A DNA stretch of 64,000 bases from positions 496,001 to 560,000 of the forward strand of contig CP094668.1 of the NCBI GenBank assembly GCA_022836915.1, read 5' to 3'. The translations under genes and the position numbers were made by a program. This document shows, piece after piece, positions 8,945 through 17,005 of this stretch. Position 1 is the first letter of the stretch. Each line of letters starts with the position of its first letter. Under the pieces are notes generated by a model. The model did not search any database. It saw nothing but the letters and a program-made list of their open reading frames with translations, and was not told the origin of the DNA. This stretch comes from Paenibacillus sp. OVF10. Lineage in GTDB: Bacteria > Bacillota > Bacilli > Paenibacillales > Paenibacillaceae.

Positions 8945-9505
8945 ATGTCTGATAACAAAACAATTTTGTACATTGCTATGAGTTTGGATGGATATATCGC
9001 AAGACTGGACGGTTCGGTCGATTGGTTATTTGATGTGGAGGGTGATGGTGGAGACAACGGGTATGCTGCATTTTATCAAACGATCGGTAGCGTTGTTATG
9101 GGACGTTATACGTATGAAGAGGTGCTCACACTTTCCGAAGATTTCCCCTATGCGGATCGCCCAACGTATGTGCTTTCCCGCTCGGAACAGCAGCCCGCTC
9201 CGCATGTACAGTTTACAACCGAGACGGTAGATACGCTCATTCCCCGGTTAAAGCAGACTTCTGACGGAGATGTGTGGATTGTGGGTGGCGGAATACTGGT
9301 TGAAGCTGTGTTAGCCAAAAAAATGCTGGATGAGATTGAAGTCGCCATTATTCCCAAAATTCTTGGTGAAGGCATCCCCTTATTCCCGACAGGCTCGGTA
9401 CCAAGTCAATTCAAAATGGTCCGGACCCAGACGCTGGGACAGATCATTTCGATTCGTTATGAGGTACAGAACAGCGGCACAGTGGACACACCCTCGAACG
9501 TCTAG
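8945..9505 (+). CDS. Dihydrofolate reductase-family protein (RibD C-terminal domain)
   Basis: About 186 residues. ATG 8945 is 8 bases from GGGAG, preferred over ATG 8939, which is only 2 bases away. The RibD_C/DHFR-like fold is shown by IAMSLDGYIARLDGSVDWL at the N-terminus, VVMGRYTYEEVL, VWIVGGGILVEAVL (NADPH-binding glycine loop) and IPKILGEGIPLFP. These stand-alone proteins are predicted NADPH-dependent reductases of unknown substrate. It is divergently paired with a YafY regulator. A large hairpin follows the stop codon. Confidence 0.88.
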   Translation: MSDNKTILYIAMSLDGYIARLDGSVDWLFDVEGDGGDNGYAAFYQTIGSVVMGRYTYEEVLTLSEDFPYADRPTYVLSRSEQQPAPHVQFTTETVDTLIPRLKQTSDGDVWIVGGGILVEAVLAKKMLDEIEVAIIPKILGEGIPLFPTGSVPSQFKMVRTQTLGQIISIRYEVQNSGTVDTPSNV

Positions 9506-9510
9506 ATAAG

Positions 9511-9614
9511 TAGAAAAGGAAAAAGACCATTCTTATGAAGAAGGGACCTCATAAAGTTAGACACCATCTAACCATTGAGGTACATTTCATGAAAGAGTGG
9601 TCTTTCCTTTTCCA
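9511..9614. terminator. ~100-bp nested inverted repeat, terminator or MITE-like
   Basis: The left arm GAAAAGGAAAAAGACCA and right arm TGGTCTTTCCTTTTC enclose further matching segments, ACCTCA/TGAGGT and a perfect GTTAGA/TCTAAC tip. Most of the 100 bp can fold on itself. The position between convergent genes fits a bidirectional terminator, but the arms are far longer than termination needs. Confidence 0.6.
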
Positions 9615-9623
9615 TATTTCAAG

Positions 9624-10751
9624 CTATCCTATCATTCCTCGTACATATTCCGCTAACACCTCTGCCGTCCTACGGTGAGATAACTCGCCTGGATGGGTGC
9701 GCGCCCCTACCGTCTCTTCGGTTGTATCAGGAAGCTGGATGATTGAGACCTTGTGGTCGCCTGTCCCCTTCGTATACGCATCAACCGCGCGGTAGATGGC
9801 GGGCATCATGGGAAAACCAAGCATGCCATAAGCCCATACGAGATGTGCCGCCGGATTGTTTTTCCGAAGTTTGAACAGGAACTGTTCCACCGCTTTCTCA
9901 AAAGCGGCCAGATCCTCTTCATGATACGTTCCGTCCTCGTTCATCCGCTGCTTGTACACCTTGCCCGTGTCGGGATCTTTCCACTCAGGTGACTGAAATG
10001 CACCCCCATCATTGCTGCCCAGGTTCACAACCACCACATCCGGTTGCCACGAACCAAAATCATGCATTTCTCCTGCGCCGAGCGCTTTGTTACGTTCTCC
10101 GGCAAGCAGGCCACAGACCTGCTCGTAATAATCAGGGATGTTCCCCTTCGGGTTGTTATCCCAACTTGTCAGCACACCCCAGCCACTTTGCGAGATGACC
10201 CGGTATTCTGCATTCAATGCCTCTGCTGTCATATACGTATAATTATGTATGGCACTAAACCACATCGGAATCCAATCTTCTTCCGCTTTTTCCCCAATCG
10301 CACCTTCGCCAGATGTAATGCTGTCACCGATGAACTCGATTTTGTACGGTTTTTCCCGCACAGGCAGGAACGCTCCATCGGATTTCACCGCATGAATCTG
10401 CAAGGAACAACCCGGGTCACCACTCATCGCTTGAACATCCTTAACGATCCGAACATTCTTCACCACATCCGCGTTCATACCCCGAAATACACAGACCCAG
10501 TATCTTCCCGCCACTAACATCTGTCTGCTCACCGGAACACCGTTGATCAGAATGCTGATCCATGACTCATACATGTCATACTGCGACTCCAACTCAACCC
10601 ATAGTTCGGAGCCCTGTACATTAAGTTCAACTGCACTTCCCGTCCAAAATAACGTCAACGGCGCCAGCTCTCCAGTTGTTCTGCCATGCACCTTGAGATT
10701 ATGAACATCGGGCAGAGCAGTTACCTTTAAACTCTCATTAGCTATCACCAT
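9624..10751 (-). CDS. SGNH/GDSL esterase with N-terminal jelly-roll (CE2-like)
   Basis: 375 residues from ATG 10751 behind AGGAGG. The N-terminal ~130 residues form a predicted beta-sandwich, as in CE2 acetyl-xylan esterases. The SGNH block I FIGDSITSGEG has its serine near residue 144, block III is VVNLGSNDGG, and the C-terminal histidine block is ARTHPGELSH. No signal peptide is visible, so it may act in the cytoplasm on imported acetylated oligosaccharides. The predicted reaction is hydrolysis of acetyl esters from carbohydrate. It is transcribed alone and fits the polysaccharide-use genes nearby. Confidence 0.85.
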   Translation of the reverse strand: MVIANESLKVTALPDVHNLKVHGRTTGELAPLTLFWTGSAVELNVQGSELWVELESQYDMYESWISILINGVPVSRQMLVAGRYWVCVFRGMNADVVKNVRIVKDVQAMSGDPGCSLQIHAVKSDGAFLPVREKPYKIEFIGDSITSGEGAIGEKAEEDWIPMWFSAIHNYTYMTAEALNAEYRVISQSGWGVLTSWDNNPKGNIPDYYEQVCGLLAGERNKALGAGEMHDFGSWQPDVVVVNLGSNDGGAFQSPEWKDPDTGKVYKQRMNEDGTYHEEDLAAFEKAVEQFLFKLRKNNPAAHLVWAYGMLGFPMMPAIYRAVDAYTKGTGDHKVSIIQLPDTTEETVGARTHPGELSHRRTAEVLAEYVRGMIG

Positions 10752-10812
10752 GCAAACCTCCTACGTTTGACTCAGATTATAAGCAGGCTCTCTACATGCT
10801 TCGGATATGCAC

Positions 10813-11179
10813 TTAACTGATATTATGCAACTTTTGAAGCGCTTCCTCTTTGTTTTTCAAAAAGAAAAATGCTTGCCATTGTTGCACTCATAGATGAAAT
10901 CTCTCAGGCTCTTGCTGGTATGTCCTTCGAAATCTCCCACAATAGCAAGCTTAACATGATAGTTCACGTATTTCTGCAAAATCTCCCTGCAAGCTTGGTT
11001 TTCAGTTCGAAGAACTCTTCGGTGATGTTCGTTTTGTCGATAATGAGCTTGTCAGCATCATCGGTATACCTTACCGAAGCCATCAAATCCAGTGCATCTT
11101 GAGCATTGTTGATGACGATGCCATTACTTTCAATAATGGCGACCTTGGAATTGCCCTGTTGATCAATAGTTATGATCAT
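10813..11179 (-). CDS. DUF4180 domain protein, two frameshifts
   Basis: ATG 11179 follows AAAGGAG. The first 71 codons read MIITIDQQGNSKVAIIESNG through FELKTKLAG. One base is missing at the CCC run 10985-10987; restoring it gives GEILQKYVNYHVKLAIVGDF. A second base is missing at the A5 run 10865-10869; restoring it gives KHFFFLKNKEEALQKLHNIS and a stop at 10813-10815. The repaired protein is 122 residues, matching DUF4180, an uncharacterised family found alone or near regulators. No function can be assigned. It is divergent from the NUDIX gene across an AT-rich spacer. Confidence 0.8.
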
Positions 11180-11327
11180 TTCACTTTCTCCTTTGAACAT
11201 CGTTTCTTTATAATATCTCGCAATTCTATAATAAAAAGCAATAATTATAGACTGTAATTCATATGATATAATGGGGTTATTTCCTAACTAAACTAAATCT
11301 CGTGACTTGCGAAGAAAAGAGGAGTCC

Positions 11328-11944
11328 ATGGACACAAAGTGGCTAGAATGGGCAAAACAGATTCAAGCTATCTCACAAACAGGTTTAACCTACGCCAAGG
11401 ATGTTTATGATATCGAGCGTTATGAGGAATTGAGACGCATTAGTATTGATATCTTAAGCAACTATACTTCTGTTAACAAAGAGAAAATATCACTTACATT
11501 TGCAAGTGATTCAGGATACGCGACGCCTAAAGTCGATATTCGTGGTGTTGTTTTCAGGAAAAACAAAGTACTTTTGGTTCGAGAGAAGATAGATGGAGCA
11601 TGGGCATTACCAGGGGATGGAGTGACATCGGCCTATCACCATCAGAAGTAGCTGTGAAAGAAATTAAAGAAGAATCCGGTTTTGATGTTGTGCCGATGCG
11701 GTTGTTAGCAGTATTGGACAAAAAATTCCATGGACACCCACCTGAGCCTTATCACGTATATAAGATGTTTATCCGCTGTGACATTGTGGGAGGGCATGCG
11801 GAAACAGGTGTAGAAACCAGCGCAGTTGATTTTTTTGCTATCGACGCTTTACCTGAATTATCATTGGAAAGAAATACGCTGGAACAAATTAAAATCATGT
11901 TCGAATTTCTTGAACAACCAGATAAAGAAGTCATTCTGGATTAA
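11328..11944 (+). CDS. NUDIX hydrolase with N-terminal helical domain, frameshifted
   Basis: ATG 11328 follows AGAGGAG. The N-terminal ~60 residues match the NUDIX_5N-type helical domain (MDTKWLEWAKQIQAISQTGL). The NUDIX domain begins VDIRGVVFRKNKVLLVREK. The frame breaks at the G4 run 11613-11616. One extra G gives LPGGWSDIGLSPSEVAVKEI followed by KEESGFD, the complete NUDIX box with its GxxExxxxEEx(G) metal-binding core. The repaired length is about 205 residues. The family hydrolyses nucleoside-diphosphate-linked compounds; members with this N-domain are reported on ADP-ribose or CDP-choline. A TATAAT box lies at 11267-11272 and a stem-loop follows the gene. Confidence 0.88.
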
Positions 11945-11947
11945 AAT

Positions 11948-12024
11948 AATAACCCCTTCAGCTTCCCGACTAAGTCCATCATACCTGATGTCTTTAGTGC
12001 ACGGCCTGCCATAAGGGGTTATCT
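11948..12024. terminator. Inverted repeat between convergent NUDIX and ABC genes
   Basis: AATAACCCCTT and AAGGGGTTATC flank a ~53-base loop between convergent genes. The stem is good but the long loop makes termination efficiency uncertain. Confidence 0.4.
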
Positions 12025-12034
12025 TCTCGAAAGA

Positions 12035-12757
12035 CTATAAAACCTTACCCAGAAACGCCTTGGTCCGCTCATGCCGGGTATTCTGAAAGAGTTCTTCAGG
12101 CGTGCCTTCTTCTACAATATATCCGCCATCCATAAAGATCACCCGATCTGCCACCTCACGGGCAAAGCCCATCTCGTGTGTAACAACAATCATGGTAATC
12201 CCCTCGTGAGCGAGGTCTTTCATGACTTGCAGCACTTCTCCAACCATCTCCGGGTCCAGTGCAGACGTAGGTTCATCGAACAACATCACACTTGGGTTCA
12301 TGGCAAGTGCACGCGCAATGGCCACACGCTGTTGTTGTCCACCTGACAACTGCTCAGGATAAGCATCCCGCTTCTGCGATAGCCCGACCTTGCTGAGCAG
12401 TTCCATTGATTTTTTCTCATTCTCGGCCTTATGCAGTTTCTTGATATGCTTCGGCGCGAGCATGATATTCTCCAGCACGGTCAGATGCGGGAAGAGGTTG
12501 AACTGTTGAAACACCATGCCCACATTGGTTCGTAACTGATCGATATCCGTCTTGGGTGAAGTGACCTCAACACCACCAATCTTCACCTTGCCAGACGTCA
12601 CACCCTCCAGCAGATTGAGACAGCGCAAAAACGTACTTTTACCAGACCCGGAAGGCCCGATGACGCATACAACTTCTTTCTCCTGAATCGTTGTAGAGAT
12701 GTCCTTCAACACCTCATTGACACCAAACTGCTTTTTCAGGTTCTGTACGGTAATCAT
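12035..12757 (-). CDS. Polar amino-acid ABC transporter ATP-binding protein
   Basis: 240 residues typical of the GlnQ/HisP class: Walker [10 protein letters not shown] (~33-41), Q-loop [19 protein letters not shown], signature [15 protein letters not shown], Walker [21 protein letters not shown] and switch histidine VVTHEMGFA. It energises uptake of a polar amino acid together with the permease, whose stop overlaps its start by four bases (ATGA), and the substrate-binding protein upstream. Cystine- and glutamine-type importers share these motifs, so the substrate is left open. Confidence 0.92.
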   Translation of the reverse strand: MITVQNLKKQFGVNEVLKDISTTIQEKEVVCVIGPSGSGKSTFLRCLNLLEGVTSGKVKIGGVEVTSPKTDIDQLRTNVGMVFQQFNLFPHLTVLENIMLAPKHIKKLHKAENEKKSMELLSKVGLSQKRDAYPEQLSGGQQQRVAIARALAMNPSVMLFDEPTSALDPEMVGEVLQVMKDLAHEGITMIVVTHEMGFAREVADRVIFMDGGYIVEEGTPEELFQNTRHERTKAFLGKVL

Positions 12758-13410
12758 CGGATCGCATACCTCCTCTCAATGAACCGGGAAGCCCGGGACA
12801 ACAGAACAATGATGATTAGATAGAATATGCCCACCACACCCCAGATTTCGAATGCCCGGAAGTTGGAGGAAATAATAATCTCCCCGCTCTGCGTTAATTC
12901 TGCGATACCAATTGCAGACAGCAACGATGTATCCTTAATTGTAATAATGAACTGGTTCACAAAGGTAGGAATCATGCGCCGGGTTGCTTGAGGCAACACG
13001 ACCAGTCGCATCGTCTGAAAACGACTTAAGCCCAGGGATCGCGCCGCCTCATGCTGCCCGTTGCTAATGGAATTAATCCCTGCCCGGAAGATCTCCGAGA
13101 TGTAGGCTCCGGCATTCAGACTAATCGCAATAATCCCTGCTGTCATCGCCGGAATGCGCATATCCAGGAACACAGGCAGCCCGAAGTAGATGAAATATAC
13201 CTGCACCAGAAGGGGTGTACCACGGATGATATCCACGTAAAGTGTAGCTACCAGCCGCAACACTCGATTCAAAGAAGTGCTCATCAGACCTGAGATCAAT
13301 CCGATCACCATCGCAATGATGAGTGAGATCACGACTAGTTTCAACGTAACCACTGTTCCCTCGAGCAGAAGAGGCAGTGCGTCTATTATGACTTGCAAGG
13401 AGGAGTCCAT
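12754..13410 (-). CDS. Polar amino-acid ABC transporter permease
   Basis: About 218 residues with five predicted membrane segments. The cytoplasmic EAA loop reads [27 protein letters not shown], the element that contacts the ATPase. ATG 13410 is chosen; an in-frame GTG at 13419 lies only two bases from the AAGGGA site. The N-terminal [20 protein letters not shown] and [15 protein letters not shown] are typical of HisM/GlnP-class permeases. Its end overlaps the ATPase gene by four bases, and the binding-protein gene ends 17 bases upstream, so the three form an operon. Confidence 0.9.
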   Translation of the reverse strand: MDSSLQVIIDALPLLLEGTVVTLKLVVISLIIAMVIGLISGLMSTSLNRVLRLVATLYVDIIRGTPLLVQVYFIYFGLPVFLDMRIPAMTAGIIAISLNAGAYISEIFRAGINSISNGQHEAARSLGLSRFQTMRLVVLPQATRRMIPTFVNQFIITIKDTSLLSAIGIAELTQSGEIIISSNFRAFEIWGVVGIFYLIIIVLLSRASRFIERRYAIR

Positions 13411-13427
13411 CCGTACCACATTCCCTT

Positions 13428-14224
13428 CTATTTAGCCGTTGTTCCCAGATATTTTCCAACAATCTCGTCGTACTTTCCGTTTTCCTGCAATTTCTTCAGT
13501 CCATCATTGATCTTCTTCTGCAATTCCGTATCACCTTTGGCAACAGCAATACCATAGAAGTCACCGTTCAATCGGTCTCCAACGATTTTGAGTTTGGCGT
13601 TCGGGTCGATGGCAATCTTATAGGAGATGACGGGGAAATCCTCCAGCGTAGCATCTGCGTTTTTGTTCGCGACTTCCTGATACATCGATGGGCTGTCATC
13701 AAAATATTTCACGGTTGCCCCATAGGTTTTTGCATATTCATCTGCAAGATTGGCACCTGAGGTTCCTTTTTTAATCGCAATAATTTTTCCTTTTAAATCT
13801 TCAGGACTTTGGATGTCCGCGTTATCTTCATGTACGATTAGGGACAGACCGGCCTGATAATACGGGTCCGAGAAGTCCACAACTTTTTTACGTTCGTCCG
13901 TAATGCTAATGCCTGCAATGGCTCCGTCCAACTGATTCGCCGTAATAGCCGGAATGATGCCTTTGAAGTCCATCGGTTTGATCTCTACCTCAAAGCCCTC
14001 TTCTTCCGCAATCGCGTTCATGACGTCAATATCGATCCCTACATATTTTCCGTCCTTCTGGAACTCAAAAGGGGATACGTTGCATCGGTACCAAATGTGT
14101 ATTTCTCAACAGCTGAACCACTTGCCGACTGGGCGCTATTCTCTTCACCCGATTTCGCTGCACCGCAGGCACTGAGTGTTAGAGCAAGAACGGACGCCAT
14201 TACAATGGATGCTACCTTTTTCAT
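13428..14224 (-). CDS. Amino-acid ABC transporter substrate-binding lipoprotein, frameshifted
   Basis: ATG 14224 follows AAAGGGG and starts a lipoprotein signal, MKKVASIVMASVLALTLSAC. After FGTDATYP the frame breaks at GGGG 14071-14074. One added base restores PPFEFQKDGKYVGIDIDVM, the classic ligand-binding start of SBP_bac_3 proteins, and the rest follows in frame (DGAIAGISITDERKK, IAIKKGTSGANLADEYAK). The repaired protein is about 265 residues. Anchored outside the membrane, it delivers an amino acid to the adjoining permease and ATPase. It is the first gene of the operon and lies below a large palindrome. Confidence 0.88.
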
Positions 14225-14281
14225 AGAAAAACCCCTTTTCCGAATTAGATTGGGATCGACCGAATCGACCATTTGTATTTC

Positions 14282-14398
14282 AGCATTTTGCATAATTCGA
14301 ATCAAACTCGCTTCCGGGTATAAGATATAGACGAATAGAATCATTTCGATCTATATCTTTCTGATTGAAAGACGCTCACCGGATTTATGCAAAATGCT
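14282..14398. promoter_or_regulatory. 117-bp nested palindrome upstream of the amino-acid importer
   Basis: AGCATTTTGCATAA (14282-14295) is mirrored perfectly by TTATGCAAAATGCT (14385-14398). Inside, GATATAGACGAA is mirrored by TTTCGATCTATATC (to 14359). Both dyads share a centre near 14341. The region holds the importer's promoter and could bind a dimeric regulator such as the neighbouring GlnL-like protein. That link is inferred from position only. The rest of 14399-14586 is AT-rich without a recognised gene. Confidence 0.5.
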
Positions 14399-14586
14399 TA
14401 TTCATGTACGTATTGTAGTTCGCTCCCTACGCCAACTTACATGATCCTACACAAAATAATTACAACTTATGAAAATTAAATTAACATATAATGTTTTTTA
14501 ATAGATTAAAGCGCAAAAAGTGCTAATAATAGATCCGTTTTCGATATTTTATGTAAGGTTATATAACAATAAAAAGCATTAAAAAC

Positions 14587-14634
14587 AAAAAAACCGAACA
14601 TCCGTGAAGTGTTACTTCCGGGAATTCGGCTTTT
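14587..14634 (-). terminator. Terminator of the GlnK/GlnL-like gene
   Basis: On the minus strand, CCGAA and TTCGG bracket an inner GGAAGT/ACTTC stem and are followed by TTTTTTT. Confidence 0.8.
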
Positions 14635-14653
14635 GGATAAGAGATACACTATC

Positions 14654-16849
14654 TCAATTATTCATCTTTTCAATCGTCTCCATATAGAACACATGCAGGA
14701 ACTTTTTGATATTAACCTTGCCTTTGTCGCCTGCCTGATCTTCTTCCATCGCTCTCATCTTCATTCGAACATCCTGGAAGTCGAAGTAGAGGGGAGCATA
14801 ATGCTCAAACTTGTGGTTGCTATAATCGGTGAGTCCAATCGAGGCCATGTTAGTCAGTGCGGCAATCACCGTTCTGCGAATGCGTTGTTCCATCGCCTTG
14901 CACTCTTTCTCCACGTCTTTGGGCGTAGACTTGTACGTCTGGGCCACCGCTTCATACGACTCCTTCAGTGGCGGCCACTCCGCGACCTGCTTCTGGTCAA
15001 TCGCATACTCCATGAGCGCAATGATGTCCTTGCTACCACTTTCTCCGATGATCCCCAGATCCATCAGAATGCTTCTTGCCGCATCTCGCACCGTCCGGCC
15101 TTGGGCAGGGGCCGGCGCTTCCACCAGATTCAATCGGGCCATCGACTGCTTGATCTCCAGCACGTAACGCTCATACTTCCACTGGTCATTCACTTTGCTG
15201 AGCACATGCTCCACTTCCACCCGATTAATCGGTTTATGAATGAAAAATTCAATTCCGTTCTGGTAGGCCGCACCTACCATCTCTTTATTCTCCACCTGAG
15301 AGATCATGATAAATTTCCCGGTATATCCGCTATGCTTCAGCTTCGCCACCGTCTCAATTCCGTCCTGATCCGGCATCAGCAGATCAATCAGCACCACGTC
15401 GGGACGCAGATCCATAATCATGCGTGCCCCTTCTATACCGCCCTCTGCCATGCCTGCAAGCTCGCCGATTCCACAGGATTCGATGATATCATGCAGCATA
15501 CTCCGGCTTACCACATCATCATCCACGATCATGATAGAAAGTGTCATCGACATCGCCCCCTTGATTAGATTCATTTTGGGAATCGCTATAGCAAATGTAG
15601 TCTCTCTAGCTCCCGGAGGCGCAGATTCAACCTTAATCTGTCCCGCCAATGACTGAACGATATCACGTACATGAGACAGGCCAATGCCTGTTGCAGCAAT
15701 GCCAACTTCATTGAATTTCGTTGTATAGCCCGGTTCGAAGATCACATCCCGTTTGGCTTCAGGTATACCTTTCCCAGTATCCATCACAACCAAATGCACG
15801 TCATCGTCCTGCTCATACACACGAATTCGGACCGTCCCATCATGCTCAATCGCCTCTACCGCATTGGCAATCAGGTTGTTCATTACCGTTAGAAGAGGAA
15901 TGTAATACGGAGACTCACAATCATACTGTTGCTCGATGTCGATCCCCACCTGCTTATGCAGCATCTCGCTATATTTTCGGTTTGCTTTGCTGGCAAAGTT
16001 CAGCACTTCGGACAAGCTCATGTTGACCGCTTTTTCGTTATCATACAGCTTCAGCAGACCCGCGAGAATGCGTTGTGAATCCTTCTTCACTTCATGAATC
16101 TGCTGAGCGATGCCCAGCGTGCGCTGACTGTATTGATTCATGTCCTGCTCCCGGAGATCGCGATATAGATCATAGCTGTCTGCCGTAATGCCCTCGATCG
16201 TATTCATCGCTTTCTTCAAGTAAAAGACCTCGCCATACAGACCTGAGTTCACACTCAGCATCTGCTCCATCCGCTTCTCCTGCTCTGCATGTAATAGCCT
16301 CATCTGCCTCACCGCAAAGCTGTTATAGAGCCCAATCACAAAGTAACTTCGCAGACCGCCTACCACAAGCAGATACAACCATTCCTTCATATAAAAGATA
16401 TTGGTCCCGCTTAACATTCCGCGAAAAAGCAGCTCAACAAGATTAGAGGAGAAATCGATACATGTAATTAACCCGCCGAGTAGAAGAGGCTGCATCTCAT
16501 GGAATCGATGCTTGAACTTGCTAAGCCCATAGGCAAAGACCACATAATACACACCTGCTCCCAGATTGTCCCGCATGCTTTCCAGAATGGACACGGTCTG
16601 TACATGATTGATGAGATCTGCTGACTGAAACAGCAAATTCGCGATGCCTGTCAGGATTCCTGTCTTCACATAAGACAAGTGTGGCATGATCATCAGCAGA
16701 AATAAAAGGATGCTAACCCCCAGCCCGATTCGGAAGTAATCTTCCCGGAACGGATTTATCTTGAATTGCGCCCCTACCGCTGTGGCAAAGGCAATGGCCG
16801 TCATCTGCACATTCTCATTTTTGACCCAATTGCGCATCGATCTCTTCAC
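14654..16849 (-). CDS. GlnK-like sensor kinase and GlnL-like (YcbB) response regulator in one frame
   Basis: One open frame of 731 residues. Residues ~1-190 hold six or so membrane segments. A coiled linker with AQQIHEVKKDSQ (probable phospho-His) and a GHKL ATPase domain (LIANAVEAIEHDG, DTGKGIPE, TGIGLSHVRDIV) follow. From ~434 there is a receiver domain (IMIVDDDVVSRSMLH, LIDLLMPDQDG) and a C-terminal YcbB output domain. In Bacillus subtilis these are separate proteins, GlnK and GlnL, controlling glutamine utilisation. Inside the frame, AAGGGGG and ATGs at 15553 and 15547 look like a normal start for the regulator, so the fusion may come from an indel in the C5 run 15556-15560. The amino-acid importer downstream is a plausible target. 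Confidence 0.85.
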   Translation of the reverse strand: MKRSMRNWVKNENVQMTAIAFATAVGAQFKINPFREDYFRIGLGVSILLFLLMIMPHLSYVKTGILTGIANLLFQSADLINHVQTVSILESMRDNLGAGVYYVVFAYGLSKFKHRFHEMQPLLLGGLITCIDFSSNLVELLFRGMLSGTNIFYMKEWLYLLVVGGLRSYFVIGLYNSFAVRQMRLLHAEQEKRMEQMLSVNSGLYGEVFYLKKAMNTIEGITADSYDLYRDLREQDMNQYSQRTLGIAQQIHEVKKDSQRILAGLLKLYDNEKAVNMSLSEVLNFASKANRKYSEMLHKQVGIDIEQQYDCESPYYIPLLTVMNNLIANAVEAIEHDGTVRIRVYEQDDDVHLVVMDTGKGIPEAKRDVIFEPGYTTKFNEVGIAATGIGLSHVRDIVQSLAGQIKVESAPPGARETTFAIAIPKMNLIKGAMSMTLSIMIVDDDVVSRSMLHDIIESCGIGELAGMAEGGIEGARMIMDLRPDVVLIDLLMPDQDGIETVAKLKHSGYTGKFIMISQVENKEMVGAAYQNGIEFFIHKPINRVEVEHVLSKVNDQWKYERYVLEIKQSMARLNLVEAPAPAQGRTVRDAARSILMDLGIIGESGSKDIIALMEYAIDQKQVAEWPPLKESYEAVAQTYKSTPKDVEKECKAMEQRIRRTVIAALTNMASIGLTDYSNHKFEHYAPLYFDFQDVRMKMRAMEEDQAGDKGKVNIKKFLHVFYMETIEKMNN
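15545..15562 (-). promoter_or_regulatory. Internal ribosome binding site and start of the GlnL-like regulator
   Basis: On the minus strand AAGGGGG is followed by CG, then ATG TCG ATG ACA. The second ATG (15547) begins the receiver domain MTLSIMIVDDD, giving a 297-residue regulator of normal GlnL length. This suggests two proteins are made, or were originally encoded, here. Confidence 0.55.
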
Positions 16850-16968
16850 CCACTATAACAACGTTTAGCGCCCAATGCCGGAACCCGCGCTTCTAATGTT
16901 AAATATACTAACATATGAAAGAAGCATTAGAAATAATTAAAATTAGGGAATGAACACGCAAGCAGAAC

Positions 16969-17004
16969 AAAAAGGCCGGAAGTCTTCACTTCTGCGGCCT
17001 TTTC
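16969..17004. terminator. Terminator downstream of the hybrid kinase gene
   Basis: AAGGCCG and CGGCCTT with an inner GAAGT/ACTTC stem; T-tracts lie on both strands. It directly follows the minus-strand kinase stop at 17006. Confidence 0.8.
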
Positions 17005-17005
17005 C

